Below are positions 10,671-21,889 of a DNA stretch of 64,000 nt, piece by piece. Position 1 is the first letter of the stretch, and each line of letters begins with the position of its first letter. The DNA is from Vanilla planifolia (taxonomy: Eukaryota; Streptophyta; Magnoliopsida; Asparagales; Orchidaceae): the NCBI GenBank assembly GCA_023846275.1, contig JAIUJO010000148.1, positions 812,001 through 876,000 on the forward strand, given 5' to 3'. The translations under genes and the position numbers were made by a program. Below the pieces are notes generated by a model. It saw only the letters and a program-made list of their open reading frames with translations. It was not told the DNA's origin and ran no database searches.

Positions 10671-13337
10671 TATAGTGGAGTAGAGTTGATTAGAGTTGGG
10701 TAGAGTCAAGTCAGGTAGAGTAGAGCTAGGTTAGGCTTGGCTAGGCTAGGCTTGGGTAGGCTTGGCTAGAGTATTGTAGATTAGAGTAGAATAGAGTAAA
10801 GTAATATAGACTTGAGTAGAGTAGAGTTACTTTATGCTAGGCTAGGCTATGCTAAACAAGGCCAGAGTAGAGTAGAGTAAAGCAAAGCATAGAATAGTAG
10901 AGTAGAGCAGAGCAGAGCAAAGCAGAGCAGAGTAGAGCAAAGTAGAGCATAGTGGAGCAGATCAGAGTAGAGCAAAGTAGATCAAAGTAGAGTAGATCAG
11001 AGTAGAGCTAGGTTAGATTAGGCTAGGCTAGAGTAGAGTAGAGTAGAGTAGAGTAATGGTAGTTGGGATAGGCTAAGCTTTGTTAGGTTTGAGTAGAGTA
11101 GAGTTGAGTAGAGTTGAGAAGAGTAGAGTGGAGTGGAGTAGAGTAGTGTAGAGTAGAGTAGAGTAGAGTGGATTAGAGTAGAGCAGTGTAGAGAATGACA
11201 GAGCAAAGTAGAGTAGACTTGAGCTAAGTTAGGCTAGGTAAGGTTAAAATAGTGTGAAGTAGAGCAGAGAAGATAAGAGTAGAGTATAGCAGAATAGAGC
11301 ATAGTAGAATAGGGTTGAGCATCACAGGACAGACAAGAGTTGAGAGGAGCTAAGGAGAGCAGAGCTGGGTTAGCTTAAGCTAGGTTAGAGTAGAGTAGAG
11401 AAGAGTAGAGTAGAGCAGAGCAGAGAAGAGTAGAATAGTATAGAGCATAAAAGAGTGGAGCACAGTAGAGTAGAGTAGAAGAAAGTAGAGCAGAGTAGAG
11501 CATAGCAAAAAAGAGCAGAGTTGAGCAAGCAGAGCCGAGGAGAGTTAGGTTTGGCTAGTCTAGGTTAGGTTAGGCTTGGTCAGTCTAGGTTAGGCTAGAG
11601 TAGAGTAGAGTAGAGTAGAGTTAGCTAAGCTAGGCTACGATAGCCTAGATTAAAGTAGAGTATGGAAGAGTAGAGTAGAGTTTAGTGGAGTAGAGTAGAG
11701 TAGAGTATAATAGAGTAGCATTGAGTAAAGTATAGTAGAGTAGAGTAGAGTAGAGCTAGGATAGGCTAGGCTAGGCTTGCTAAGAATAGAGTAGAGTAGA
11801 GTAGCATATAGTAGAGCTCAATGAGGCTAGGCTAGGCTTTAGTCGAGTAGAGTAGAGTAGAAATGAGTACAACAAGGCAAAGCCAAGCAGGGCAGAGTAG
11901 ACCAGACCAGAGTTTAGTAGAGCAGAGTAGAGCTAAGTTAGGTTGAGCTAGGCTAGTCTAAGTTAAGCTAAGCAAGGTTAGAGTAGAGTAGAGTTGAGTA
12001 AAGTAGAGTAGAGTTGAGTAGAGTAGAGTATAGTAGAGTATAGTATAGTAGAGTAGAGTAGAGTAGTGCTAAGTTAGGCTAGGCTAGGCTTAATTAGGCT
12101 AGGCTAAAGAAGAGTAGAATTTATAGAGTAGAGTAGAGTAAAGTAGAATAGAGAAAAGTATAATAGAGTATAATTGAGTAGAGTAGAGCTAGGTTAGGCA
12201 AGGCTTAGCTAGAGTAAATTAGAGCAAAGTAGACCAGAGTAGAGTATAACAGAGTAGAGCAAGGTTAGGCAAGGCTAGGCTACACTAGAGTAGAGAAGAG
12301 CAGAGTAGAGTGGAGCTAGGTTTGGCTAGTCCAAGTTAGGCTAAGTTAGAGTAAAGTAGGTTAGATTAGAGTAGAGAGAGTAAAGTAGAGTAGTGTTAGG
12401 TTAGGCTAGGCTAGGATAGGACAGGCTAGGCTAGAGTAGAGCAGAGTAGAGTAGTGTAGACTAGAGTATAGCTATATTAGGCAAGGCTAGGCTAGATATT
12501 CTAAACTATGCTAGAGTAGAGTAGAGTAGAGTAGAGCAGAGCAAAGTAGAGAAGTGTATAGCATAAGAAAGTAGAGCAGAGTTTAAAAAATCAATTCAGA
12601 GAAGAGTAAAGCACAATAAAGCAGAGTAAGGTTACGCTAGGCCAGGCTAGAGTAGAGTAGAGTAGTGGTAGGTTAGGGTAGGCTTGCCTAGGCTTGGTTT
12701 GACTCGAGTATTGTAGAGGAGAGTAGAGTAGAGTAGAGTAGAGTCATGTAGAGGAGAATAAAGTGGAGCTAGGTTAGGCTAGGCTAGGGTAGGATAGGAA
12801 AGGCTAGGGTAGGCTTAAGTAAAGTAGAGTAGAGTTTAATAGAGAAGAGTAGAGTGGAGTAGAGTAGAATAAAGTAGAGCTAGGTTAGGCATGGTGAGGC
12901 TAGGCTTGACTATAGTAGAGTAGAGTAGTGTAGAGTAGACTAGAGTAGAGTAGAGTAGAGAAGAGTACAATAAAGTAGAGCAGAGTAGAGCACATTAGAG
13001 TAGAGCATAATAGAGTAGAGCAAAACTAGGTAAGGCAAGACAAGGCTAGGCTGGGCTAGGTTAGAGCAGAGTAGAGCTAAGTTATGCTGGCTAGGCTAGG
13101 CTAGGTTAGAGTAGAGTAGAGTAAAATAAGGTTGAGTAAAATAGAGTAGAGTAGAGTAGAGTAAAGCAGAGTAAAGCAGAGCAGAGTGACATAGATCATA
13201 ACAGAGTAAAGTAGAGTGGAATAGAGCAGAGTAGAGCAAAGCACAGCAGAGCACAATAGAGCAGAGAGCAGAATAGAGTAGAGTATAGTAGAGTAGAGAA
13301 AATCAGAGCATAATTGAATAGAGCTGTGCAAAGCGAT

Positions 13338-15250
13338 GTTGAGTAGATCCTAGGTGACATTAGGCTAGGATAGGCTAGCTAGGCTAGGCTAAGCAAGGCT
13401 AAGTTATACCAGAGTAAAATAGAGTAGAGTATGGTAGAGTGGAGTATTGTATGTGTAAGTAAGGCTAAGCTAGGTTGGGCTAGGCTAGACTAGGTTTGGC
13501 TAAGCAAGGCTTGGTTAGGCTAGAGTAGAATAGAGTACAATAGAATAACATAGAGCTAAGTTAGTCTTAACTAGGCTAGAGTAAAATAGAATAGCTAGAG
13601 TAAAGTAGAGTAGAATAGAGCCTAGGTGAGGTTAGGCTAGGCTTGGCTAGGCTAGCCTAAAGTAGAGTAGAGTAGAGTTGGGTAAAGTTGAGTATTGTTT
13701 GGCTAAGTTAGGCTAGGCTATGTTATGCTAGGTTTGGCTAGAGTAGAATAAAGTTGGATAGAGAGAAGGTTTGTCTTAGTTAGGCTAGAGTAGAGTAAAA
13801 TAGATTAAAGTAGAGTAGAGTAGACGAGAGTATCGCAAAACAAGGCTAGATGAGGTTTGGTTAAGAGAGTTTAGGCTAGGTTAGGCAAGGCTAGGCTTGG
13901 CAAAGCTAGGCCAAGCTAGATGAGGCTAAGTTAGGCTAGGTTAGGTTAGGGTATGCTAGGCTACGCTAGGCAAAGCTAGAGTAGAGTTGATAAGAGTAAA
14001 GAAGAGCAAAGTATAGTAGAGTAGAGTAGATTGTAGTATAGTAAGGCTAGATAAGGCTGAGCTAGGTTAGGTTAGGTTAAGCTAAGCTAGTAGGTAAGGT
14101 GAGGGTAGAGTAGAGTAGTATAAAGCTAGCTTGGGCTTAGCTAAGCTAGAGTAGAATATAATATAATATAGCAGAGTAGAGTAGACTAAGGCTAGGCTAG
14201 GTTAGGCAAGGTTAGGTTATGCTAAGATAGGTTAGGCTAGGCTAAGCTTAGCTAGGTTAGAGTAGGGCATGGTAGAGTAGAGTAGAGTAGAGTAGAGTAG
14301 GGTAGAGTAGAGTAAAGTAGGATAGTGTTATGTTAGGCTTAGTTAGGCTAGAGTAAAATAAAATAGAGTAGAGTAGAGCAGAGTAAGGCTAGGCTATACT
14401 AGGCTAGGCTAGAGTAGACTAGACTAGAGTAGGGTAGAGTCGAGTATAGTAAGGCTAGGCTAGGCTAGGCTAAGTTAGGCTAGAATAGGCTAGGCTAGGT
14501 TAGGCTAGACTAGAATAGAGTAGAGTCGAGTAGCATAGAGCTAAGTTAGGATTTGTTAGGCTATTGCAGAATAAAATAGAGTAGAGTATGGTAGAGTAAA
14601 ATAGAGTACAGTAAGGCTAGGCGAGAGTAAGCAAGGTTTGGCTAGGTTATACTAGGGAGGCCAGAGTTGAGTAGCATAGGGTAGGGTAGAGTATAGTATG
14701 GCTGGGCTAGGTTAGGTTACTCTAAGCTTGGTTAAGATAGGCTATGTTAGGCTGGAGTAGAGTTGAGTAATATAGAGCTAAGCTAGTGTAGATTAAAATA
14801 GAGTATAGTAGAGTAAGTAGAGTAGAGTGGAGTAAGGCTAGGCTAAGCTAGGCTAGGTTAGAGTAATATTGAGTAAAGCAGAGTTGAGTAGAGTATTGAC
14901 GAGTAGAGGAGCATAGGGTTAAGTTAAGCTTAGCTTGGGTAGAGCAGAATAAAATAAAGTTGAGTAGAGTACAGTAGAGCAAGACTCTGCAAGGCTTAAT
15001 GAGGTTAGATTAGGTTAGGCTACTAGGCTAGGTTCGAGTAAGGTATGGTAGAGTAGAGTCGAGCAGAGTAGAGCAAAGCAAAGTAGAACAAAGCAAAGTA
15101 GAGCAGAGTTGAGTAGAGTATAGTAGAGAACAACAGAGTAAAGCTAGGTTAGGCTAAGCTAGGCAAGGCTAGGCTAGTGTAGAGTAGTGTAAAGTAAACT
15201 AGGTTAGGTTAGGCTAGAGTAGAGTAGAATGGGGTAGAGTAGAGTTGAGC
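13338..15250 (+). repeat. Long satellite duplication, copy B (pairs with 8556-10150)
   Basis: Collinear with 8556-10150 through at least five shared anchors. It differs by an expansion of about 330 bp between 14188 and 14911. That part holds additional AATAAAATAGAG elements near 14360 and 14570, so the extra length looks like an internal amplification of the ~200-bp sub-unit rather than foreign DNA. An unusually long A block (13101-13331) precedes this copy, as one (8320-8514) precedes copy A, so the shared segment may start earlier than given. Confidence 0.7.
13760..14195 (+). repeat. Higher-order satellite unit, copy 3
   Basis: Third copy of the ~450-bp unit. TTGTCTTAGTTAGGCTAGAG and GTAAAATAGATT lead in, and a long B block lies at about 13841-13980. 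The shared GTATAGTAAGGCTAG segment follows, then GTAGTATAAAGCTAGC and ATATAATATAATATAGC. Anchor spacing is about 356 bp (13770 to 14126). A weaker, partial relative (GTTGTGTAAAGCTAG...AAGCTTAT) is visible near 19738-19820. Confidence 0.7.
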
Positions 15251-18167
15251 TAGGTAAGGCTAGGGTAGGCTAAGCTAGGCTAGCAAGAGTAGAGTAGAGG
15301 AGAGCAGAGCTTGAATAAGCTAGTTTAGAGTAGAGTAGAGTGGAGTAGAGTCGAGTAGAGAAGAGAAGAGAGTAGAGAAAAGTTGAGCAAAGCAGAGTAG
15401 AGAAAGGTAGAGCAGAGTAGAGTAGTGTAGAATAGAGTGGAGTAGAATAGAGCTATGTTTGGCTAGGCTATGTTTGGCTGGAGAAGAGTAGAGTAGAACT
15501 TGGTTAAGCTAGGTTAGGCTAGGTTAGTGTAGAGTAAAGTAGAGTAGAGAAGAGTAGAGCAGAGCATAGTAGAGCTAGATTAGGTTGTGCTTGTCTACGC
15601 TATGCTAGGCTAGACTAGACTAAAGTAGAGCTAGGCAGCCTAGGCTAGGTTAAAGTAGAGTAGAGTAGAGTAGAACTAGGTTAGGATAGGCTAGGCTAGT
15701 CTAAGTTAAGCTAGGTTAGCTTAGGCTAGGGTAAGCCAACCTTCAATAGAGTAGATAAGAGTAGAGTAGAGTAGAGTAGAGCTAAGTTAGGCTATGCTAA
15801 GCTAGGCTAGAGAACAATAGTGTAGAGTAGAGTAGAGAAGAGTAGAATAGTGTAGCATAGAGAAAAGGATAGTAGAGATGAGTAGAGTAGTGTGGAGTAG
15901 AGTAGAGCAGAGAAGTTAAAAGCAGAGTAAAGCATAGCAGAGTAGAGCAGTGCTAGGTTAGGTTAAGCTAAGCTAGGGTAGGCTAGATAAGGCATGGCTA
16001 GGCTATAGAGTAGAGTAGAGTAGAGAAGAGTGAGGACGAGTAGAGCAGAGTAAAGTTGAGCAAAGAAGGGAAAAGAAAAGCAGAGCAGAGTAGAGCTATG
16101 TTAGGCTTGATTATGCTAGGAAAGGCTATGCTAGAGTAGACTAGAGTAGAGTATAATAGAGTGGAGTAGAGTAGAGTTGAGTGGATCATAGTTGAGTTGA
16201 GATAAGAAGAGCTAGGTTAGGCTAGGATATACAAGGCTAGGTTAGAGTAGAGTAGAGCAATGTAGAGTAGATTAGAGTAAAGTAGAGGAGAGGAGAGCAG
16301 AGAAGAGTAGAATAAAGTAAAGTAGAGCAGAGTAGAGCAGAGCAGTGCATAGCAGAGTAGAGCTAAGTTAGACTAGGTTAGAGTAGAGTAGAGTATTGCT
16401 AGGTTAGGCTAGGCTATGCTAGGCTAGGTTAGAGTAGAGTAAAGTAGAGTAGAACATAATATAGTAGAGTATAATATAGTATAACAGAGTATACAAGAGT
16501 AGAGCAAAGAAGAGTAGAGTAAAGCTGGGTTAGGCAAAGTTAGGCTAGGCCAAGCTAGGCTAGACTAGAGTAGAGTAGAGCTATGTAGGTTAGGCTAAGC
16601 TAGGCTAGGTTATAGTATAATAAAGTAGAGTAGAGTAGAGTAGTGTAGAATAAGGTTAGGATGGGCTAGGCCAGGCTTGCCTATGCTAGGTTTGGCTAGG
16701 TTAGGCTTGGCTAAGGTAAGCTAAGTTAGAGTAGAATAGAGTAGAGTAGAGTAGAACTAGGTAAGGCTATGCTAGGCTAGGGTAGAGTACAATAAAGTAG
16801 AGTATAATCAAGAAGAGTAGAGCAGAGTAGAGCAAGATAAAATAGAGCAGAGTATAACAGAGTAGAGCAGAGTAGAGTAGAGCAGAGCAAAGTTAAGTAG
16901 AGAATAAAATGGAGAGTAGAGCATAGCAGAGTAGAGGGAGCTATGTTAGATTAGGCTAGGCTAGGCTAAGCAAGGTAGGCTATGCTAAGCTATTCTAGAG
17001 TAAGGCAGAGTAGAGCTAGGTTAGGATATACTATGCTAGACTAGGTTAGAGTAGAGTATAGTGGAGTAGAGTTGAGTAGAGTATATTATAGTAGAGTAGA
17101 GTAGAGTAGAGCTAGTAAAGTTATGTTAGGCTAAGTTAGGCTAGAGTTGAGTAGAGTAGACTAGAGGTCAGCTAGGCTATTCTAGGTTATGCAAGGCTAG
17201 AGAAGAGTAGAGTAGAGAAGTGAAAAGTAGAGCAGAGTAGAGGAGACAAAAGTATAGCAAAGCAGAGTAAAGCATAGTAGAGCAGAGTAGAACTTAGTAG
17301 AGTGGAGAAGAGTAGAGCATAGTAGAGCAGAGTAGAGAAGTGTAGAATTAGGTTAGGCAAAGATAGGCTTAGCTAGGTTAGGCTAGGCTAGGTAAGAGTA
17401 GAGTAGAGTAGAGTTGAGTAGAGTAGAGTAGACTATAGTATAGTAGAGTAAAGTAGAGGAGTAGAGTGGAGTAGAGCAAGGTTAAGTTACGCTAGGCTAG
17501 GCTAAAGTAGAGTAGAGTAAAGTAAAGTAGAGTAAAGCATAACATAACAGAGTGGACCAAAGCAAAGTAGAGCAGAGCAAAGTACAGAGTAGAGTAGAGT
17601 AGAGTAGAGAATAGTTGAGAAGAGTAGAGCAAAGAAAATTAGAGTAGAGTTGAGTTAGGATAGCCTAGGCTAGAGTTGAGTAAAGTATAGTAGAGTAGAC
17701 TAGAGCTAGGTTAGGCTAGGCTAGGCTAGGCAAAGTTAGAGTAGAGTAGGGTAGAGTAGATTGGAGTAGAGTAGAGTATAGAAGTGTAAAGAAGAGTAAA
17801 GCTAAGTTAGGATAGGCAAGCCTAGTATAGGGTAGGCAAGGCTAGGCTAGGTTAGGCTATGCTAGGCTAGAGTAGAGTAGAGTAGAGTAAAGTAGAGTAG
17901 AGTTTTGTTAGGCTAATCTAGGCTAGAATAGAGTATAGTAGAGTACAATAATGTAGAGCAGAGTCTAGTAGAGTAAGGTTAGGCTAGGCTAGGGTAGGCT
18001 TGACTAAACAATGCTAGAGTAGAGTTGGGTAGAATAGAGTAGAGAATAGAGTAGAGTAGACTAGAGCAGAGCTGAGCAGAGTAGAGAAGAGCATGGCAGA
18101 GCAAAGTACAATAGAGCAAAGTAGAGTAAAGTAGATCAAAGAAATGCAAAGCAGAGTTTAGTAGAGC

Positions 18168-18325
18168 AGAGCAGAGCAATTTAGAGAAAAATAGAGCAGA
18201 ACAAAGTAGAGTAGAGCAGAGCAATTTAATGAAAAGTAGAGTAAAATAGCGTATCCTAACAGAGCAGAGTTGAGTAGAGCAGAGCAATTTAGAGAAAAGT
18301 GGAGTAGAACAAAGTAGAGTAGTGT
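18168..18325 (+). repeat. Local triplication of a GCAATTTA-containing A-block word
   Basis: The uncommon string GCAATTTA appears at 18176, 18221 and 18284, each time after AGAGCAGA and before an A-rich GAAAAGTAGAG-like stretch. Copies 1 and 3 also share AACAAAGTAGAGTAG downstream. Spacing is 45 and then 63 bp. In the minus-strand translation this shows up as a thrice-repeated FSLNCSALL. It is a by-product of the DNA repeat and not evidence of a protein. It lies in one of the longest B-free stretches (about 18016-18470). Confidence 0.8.
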
Positions 18326-21300
18326 AGAGTAGAGTAGAGTAGAGTCGAGTAGAGTAGAGTAGAAAAGAGTAGATAAGAGTAAAGAAGAGCAGAGCAAAGT
18401 AGAGAAAAGCTGAGTAGAGTAGTGTAGAGGAGAGCAGAGTAGAGCAGAGTAGAGTAGTGTAGAGTAGAGCCATGTTGGGCTATGCTAGAGTAGAGCAGAG
18501 TAGAGTAGAGTAGAGTATAGTAGGGTAGAGTAGTGTAGAGTAGAGTAGAGTATAGTAGAATAGAGCTAAGTTTGGTTGGGCAAAGTTAGGCTAGGCTATG
18601 CTAAGGTTTTGTAGGTTAGGCTAGGTTAGAGTAGAGTAGAGTAGAGTGAAGTAGAGTAGAGTAATGTAGAGTAGAGTAATGCTAGGTTCGGCTAGGCTAG
18701 GCTAGAATAGAGTAGAGCAGAGTAGATTAGAGAAGAGCAAAGCAAAGCATAGTAGAATATATTAGAGCAGAGAAGAGTTAGGTGAGGCTAGGCTTAAAAA
18801 GGCTAGGTTAGGCTAGCTAGAGTAGAGTTGAGTTGAGAAGAGCTAGGTTGGGCTAAGTTAGGCTAGGTTGGTGTAGAGAAGAGTAGAGTAGAGTAGAGTG
18901 AAGAAGAGTAGAGTAGAGCTAGGCTAGGTTAGGCTCAGCTAGGCTAGGTTAAAGTAGAATAGAGTACAGTTGAGTAGAGGAGAGTAGAGAAGACCAGGGT
19001 AGAGTAGAGCAGACCATAGAAGAGTAGAGTAGTGTAGAGTAGAGGAGAGGAGAGGAAAGCATAGTTGAGCAGATCATAGCAGAGCAAAGAAGAATAGAAT
19101 AGAGCAGAGCATAAAAGTGTTGACCAAAACAGAGTAGAGTGGAGCATAGTAGAGCTAGAATAGGTTAGGCTAGACTGGTCAAGGTTAGGCTAGAGTAGTG
19201 TAGAGTAATAAAGAGTAGAGTAGAGTAGAGTTGAGTAGAGTAGAGTAGGGTAGAGTAAGGTAGAGCTAAGTTAGGCTAGGCTAGGTTAGAGTAGATTAGA
19301 GTATAGTAATGTAGAGGAAGGTTAAGCTAGGCAAGGGTAGGCTTGGCTAGGCAAGGGTAGGCTAGGCTAAGCTAGGCTAAGCTAGGCTAGAGTGGAGTAG
19401 ACTAGGGTAGAGTAGAGCGAGGTTACGTTAGGGTGTGCTAGAGTATAGTAGACCATAGTACAATAGAGGAGAGCAAAGCAGAATAGAGTAGAGTAGAGTA
19501 GAGTAGAGTAAAGTAGAGTAGAATAGAGAAGAGCATAGTATAGTAGAGTAGAGCAGAACAGAGAAGAGATGAGCAGAGCACAGATGAGCTGAGCTTAAAA
19601 GATTAGGGCAAAGTAGAGTAGTGCTATGTTAGACAAGGCTAAGTGGGCTAGGTTAGGCTAGAGTATTGTAGAGTAGAGTAGAGTTTGATTAGGTTAGGCG
19701 AGGCTGGGTTAGGTTAGAGTAGAGTAGAGTGGAGTAGAGTTGTGTAAAGCTAGTTTAGGGTAAGCTAAGCTTATCTAGGTTAGGCTATGCTAAGAGAAAC
19801 TAGAGTAAAATAGGGTTGAGTAGATTACAGTACAGTTGAGTAGAGTATAGTAGAGTAGAGCTTGGTCAACTAGGCTAGGTTAGTGTAGGTTAGAGTAAAA
19901 TAGAGTAGAGTAGGATAGAGTAGACCAGAGGAGAGCTGAGCAGAGTAGTACAGAGCAGAGTAGAGTCGAGCAAAGTAAAATAGGCCAAAGTAGATCAGAG
20001 CAGAGAAAAGTATAGCAGAGTAGAGTAGAGTAGAGTTTAATAGAGCATAGTAGCGCATAACAGAGCAGTGTGGTGTGGAGTAGAGCAGAGCATGGTAAGA
20101 GAGTAGAGCAGATAATAAAAAAGAAGATTAGAGCAAAGTAGAGCAGAGTAGTGTGGAGCAGAGTTGAGAAGAACTACGTTAGGCTAGGCTCAAATAGAGT
20201 AGATTAGGGTACAGTAATGTAGAGTAAAGTATTGTAGAGCTAGGTCAAGCTAAGAAAGGCTACGCTAGAGTAGAGTAGTATTGAGTATAGTACTATAAAC
20301 AAGAGTAGAGTAGAGTATAGAAGGGTAGAGTAGAATAGAGTATAGCAAAGTATAGTATAGCAAAACAGAGTAGAGCAGAGTAGAGCAAAATAGAGCATAA
20401 CATAGTAGATTAGAGCAGAGCAAAACTAGGTTAGGCTAGGCAAGGCTAGGTTAGGCTAAGCTAGAGTAGAGTAGAGCTAGGTTAGTGTAGAGCAGAGTAG
20501 AATAGAGTAGAATACAATACAGTAGAGTAGAATAGAGTAGAATTTAGTAGAGGATAGGAGAGGAGAGTATATTAAAGCAAAACAAAATAGAGCAGAGCAG
20601 AGTAGAGTAGAGAAGAGCATATTAGAGTAGAGTAGAGTAGAGTAGAGCAGGCAGAGTAGAGCAATGCTATGATAGGTTAGGCTAGGCTAGGCTAGGACAG
20701 AGTAGAGTAGAGTAGAGTAGAGAAGAGTAAAGCAGAGCTGAGCTTAGTTAAGTTAAGCTAGGCTAGGCTAGGCTAGACTGAAGTAGAGTAATAGTGTAAA
20801 GTATAGTACAGTAGAGCTAGGTTAGGTTATATTTGGCTAGGCTAGGCTAGAGTAGAGTAGAAGTAAAGAAGAGTATAATATAGTAAAATACAATAAAGGA
20901 GAAGAAAGCAAAGTAGAGTAGAGTAGAGCAGAGTAGAGTATAGCATAGTAGAGTAGAGTCGAGCAGAGTATAGTAAAGCAGACCAGAGCAAAGCTAAGTT
21001 AGGTAAGTTTAGGCTAAGCTAGGTTAGGATAGGATAGGCAAGTGTAAAATAAAGTAGAGTAGAGTAGATTATAGCTAAATTAGGTTATGTTAGGCTAGGT
21101 TAGGTTAGCATAGGAGAGAAGAGTATAGTAGAGCTAGGTTATGCTAGGTAAGATAAGGCTAGGCTAAGCGAGGTTAGAGCATAGTAAAATAGAGTAAAAA
21201 GAGTAGAGTAGAATAGAGTAGAGCAAAGTAGAGCAGAGTAAAGTGGAGTAGTGTAGAGTAAAGTAGAGAAGAGTAGAGCAGAGTAGAAAAGAGAAAAGCA

Positions 21301-21831
21301 GAGCAGAGTAGAGTAAAGAAGAGTAAAGGACAATAGAATTGTGTTAGGTTAGGCTAGGCTAAATTAGGCTGGGCTAGAGTAGAGTAGAGTAGAGTAGAGC
21401 TTAGTAGAGTAGAGCAAAGTAGAACTAGATTTGGCCAAGCTAGAGTGGAGTATAGTAGATTGGAGTAGAGTAGTGTAAAGTATAGTAGAACTAGGTTAGG
21501 TTAGGTTAGGCTAGGTTATGGTAGAGCAGGGTAGTGTAGAATAAAGTAGAGTTCAGTAGAGTAGCGTAGAGTAGAGCTAGTTTAAGCAAGGCTAAGCTAA
21601 ATGAGGCTTGAGTAGAGTAGAGTAGAGTAGAGCAGAGTAGTGTAGAGTAGAGTAGAGCATAGTAGTATAGAGTGGAGTAGAGTAGAGCAGAGCATAGCAT
21701 AGTAGGGTAGAGTAGATTAGAGTAGATCATAGCGAGGTTAGGCCAGACTAAAGTATAGTAGAGTAGAGTAGAGCAAGATTAGGCTAGGTTAGGTTAGAGT
21801 AGAGCGGAGTAGAGTAGAGTTGAGTTGAGTT

Positions 21832-21889
21832 GAGGAGAAGAGAGGAGAGGATTGGGGAGGAGAGGAGAGTAGAGGAGAGGAGAAGAGAG
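21832..21889 (+). repeat. Homopurine GGAGA tract
   Basis: Three nearly contiguous all-purine runs (21832-21851, 21854-21869, 21871-21889) of GAGGAGAGG type, interrupted by TT and T. This is a local shift of the pentamer from TAGAG to GGAGA, one transversion per word. It lies at the start of a B-free A block that extends to about 22137. Confidence 0.85.
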
